Below are positions 7,461-8,531 of a stretch of DNA of 8,531 bases, piece after piece (the stretch's first letter is position 1; each line of letters starts with the position of its first letter). The DNA is from Verrucomicrobiales bacterium. GTDB lineage: Bacteria > Verrucomicrobiota > Verrucomicrobiia > Verrucomicrobiales > DEV007. The notes below the pieces were generated by a model. The model saw only the letters and a program-made list of their open reading frames with translations. It was not told where the DNA came from and searched no databases. The stretch spans positions 1 through 8,531 of the forward strand of contig JAKMGR010000149.1 in NCBI GenBank assembly GCA_022424805.1, written 5' to 3'. The translations under genes were made by a program, and so were the position numbers.

Positions 7461-7991
7461 TCAGCTTTTGGTGGGCTTATTAGATGTGGATGGTCCTGGA
7501 TAGGGTTTCTTTCCGGATCCTGATCGAAATACAAAGGTCGAGACTTTTTTGCGAAAGCGAACGTTCACCGTGTTGGTTTGATTCTTGACAATGTCGAGCA
7601 GGATTGTGTTCTGAATTTCAAAAGGAGAATTTGTGGGCGCGGGGATCTTTGTCTCCTGGTAGACCCAGAGGTAGCCGCCATCGATTTCCTGACCAACAAG
7701 GTCGAGATCGAGGACTGACTTGTCTTCGCGATTCAGGTTGAAATGGCTGGCAACGTATTGGGCGAAAGCTTCGCGAGCCTTTCGTGATTGAGTCAGGTCG
7801 GCTCGCAGGCCCGTTGTCTTCTGGACGGTATGCTCGGCATCGTGGAGGCTGAGTCGGTGGGTGATTTCGAGATTACCTGTTCGCTCATTGTAAAGAATAT
7901 CCGTCAGAGCGTTTTTCTGCTCGTGGGCAAGTGATAGCGAGGTCACCAGAATGACGGCCAGGATGGCCGCAGCTCTACTCTTTGTTTCCAT
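7461..7991 (-). CDS. DUF6702-like secreted protein
   Basis: A 176-residue protein with a Sec signal peptide (residues 1-22, hydrophobic AAAILAVILVTSLSLA, likely cut before His23-Glu-Gln). The mature part shows the pattern of DUF6702 proteins: an early 'TDILYNERTGNLEITHRLSLHDAEH' strand region, a central helix 'AREAFAQYVASHF', then 'LDLVGQEIDGGYLWVYQE' (97-113) and 'IQNTILLDIVKNQTNTVNVRF' near the end. The C terminus is a Gly/Pro/Ser/Lys-rich tail. Genes of this family are often found beside M1-type peptidases, which is the arrangement here: the ATG overlaps the end of the M1 gene by 17 bases. Function is not established. The family assignment is by remembered pattern, so it is moderately sure; the secreted nature and coupling to the peptidase are seen directly. 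Confidence 0.75.
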   Translation of the reverse strand: METKSRAAAILAVILVTSLSLAHEQKNALTDILYNERTGNLEITHRLSLHDAEHTVQKTTGLRADLTQSRKAREAFAQYVASHFNLNREDKSVLDLDLVGQEIDGGYLWVYQETKIPAPTNSPFEIQNTILLDIVKNQTNTVNVRFRKKVSTFVFRSGSGKKPYPGPSTSNKPTKS

Positions 7992-8531
7992 CTTTATCCT
8001 TCTTTTCGTCCTTCTTCAGCTTTGTTTTGCTGTCTTTCATGATGTCCCGATTCGATAGCCCGGAGCGCTTCGATTTGTAAGACTCCAGCCGAGATGGAAT
8101 CATGCGGCGGGGATAGTGATTGTTCTCGATGTTGGCATCGGCTGTTTCCCAATCTGGATCGATGATGACGCTGGTAAGTTCCGTCCCCTTTTCGAGAACG
8201 ATCAACTTGCGGACCTCTTTCGGATTTCGTCTCCAGATTTCTGCGGGAATGTGGATCCGTTCCTTTTTTCCGTTGGAAAGTTCCAACTCGAGTATGATTG
8301 GCATGACGAGTCCACCGATGTTGGAAAACTCGAGTACGTAGTAATTCTTATCCTCTTTCACGGCGCGTTCAAAGGCGGTGCGCTCCCAGTCTTTGAGTCC
8401 CTCGAGGAATTTCTTGTATTCGTTCCTTTCCTTGTTGGTGACGGTGAAAATGTCGTTCTTGTCGTAGAAGTCCTTGATGTCGGGATGGCGATCCACCCAG
8501 GTTTTTGTGCCGGCTTCTTCGTTGAGTTGAA
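7975..8531 (-). CDS. M1-family metallopeptidase, C-terminal fragment (5' end off window)
   Basis: The minus-strand frame is open from the window edge to a TAG at 7975-7977, giving 184 residues. A GTG at 8496 is internal, because coding continues upstream of it to the edge. Recognisable blocks are 'YYVLEFSNIGGLVMPIILELE', 'IHIPAEIWRRNPKEVRKLIV', 'VIIDPDWETADANIENNHYP' and 'PSRLESYK'. These match the C-terminal beta-sandwich and tail of secreted M1 aminopeptidase-like proteins found in Bacteroidota and related bacteria. The zinc motif HExxH and export signal would lie off the window and cannot be checked. The last 30 or so residues are a very charged Lys/Asp/Glu tail, probably disordered. It overlaps the DUF6702-like gene by 17 bases. 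The role would be peptide hydrolysis outside the cytoplasm, by family inference. Confidence 0.8.
   Translation of the reverse strand, partial: QLNEEAGTKTWVDRHPDIKDFYDKNDIFTVTNKERNEYKKFLEGLKDWERTAFERAVKEDKNYYVLEFSNIGGLVMPIILELELSNGKKERIHIPAEIWRRNPKEVRKLIVLEKGTELTSVIIDPDWETADANIENNHYPRRMIPSRLESYKSKRSGLSNRDIMKDSKTKLKKDEKKDKDGNKE
7997..8003 (-). promoter_or_regulatory. Ribosome binding site of the DUF6702-like gene
   Basis: AGAAGGA on the minus strand sits 5 bases before the ATG at 7991, inside the lysine-rich coding end of the M1 peptidase gene. It fixes the start that gives the 17-base overlap. The purine-rich lysine codons there could create such a sequence by chance. Confidence 0.55.

Noticed and set aside
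7449..7462. Hairpin GACCC-TGTT-GGGTC at the end of the DUF6702-like gene as a terminator
   Set aside because: The stem is only 5 bases and no T-run follows on the minus strand, so termination before ridA is not supported.
8494..8496. GTG at 8496 as the start of the peptidase-like gene
   Set aside because: The frame stays open to the window edge, and the encoded segment is the C-terminal end of a much larger family, so this is an internal codon.

Overview
The window looks like a chromosomal segment from a member of the Planctomycetota-Verrucomicrobiota group, probably aquatic or marine. The grounds are a Tat-exported DUF1501 protein next to a secreted 'P-x-GGQ-x-G' N-terminal-motif protein, two tandem secreted formylglycine sulfatases, a large NhaC-type Na+/H+ antiporter, and few clear Shine-Dalgarno sites. 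Gene content alone cannot settle the phylum. All intact genes lie on the minus strand, so transcription runs from right to left; the only plus-strand gene is a broken regulator.

Right block (8531 down to 4087), read in the direction of transcription: the C-terminal end of an M1-family metallopeptidase (its catalytic part lies outside the window), a secreted DUF6702-like protein overlapping it by 17 bases, a RidA-type enamine/imine deaminase, an arylsulfatase-B-like sulfatase and an arylsulfatase-A-like sulfatase. The last three are separated by only 6 and 8 bases and are probably co-transcribed. Both sulfatases have export signals and complete active-site residues, including the C-x-[PT]-[ST]-R type cysteine motif converted to formylglycine. 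They probably remove sulfate groups from polysaccharides or other organic sulfates outside the cytoplasm.

Middle (4086 to 3569): about 520 bases with no intact gene. They hold the plus-strand remains of a LysR-type regulator. Its helix-turn-helix is preserved, then come an internal frame-shifting deletion and an in-frame stop, and its 3' end is cut off where the sulfatase block begins. Between this relic and the divergently oriented antiporter is a 9+9 base inverted repeat that may be its old operator.

Left block (3586 down to 1): an NhaC-family Na+/H+ antiporter with an extra extracytoplasmic segment near its N terminus, a 130-base spacer with two possible hairpins, a Tat-signal DUF1501 protein, and, overlapping the DUF1501 stop codon, the TTG start of a secreted protein that runs off the left edge. 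This last gene is supported by a good ribosome binding site, a signal peptide and a family-typical motif.

No RNA genes, CRISPR array, insertion sequence or phage feature was seen. No clearly new system is evident. The most notable points are the decaying LysR gene beside the antiporter, RidA inside a sulfatase operon, and the overlapping M1 peptidase / DUF6702 pair.
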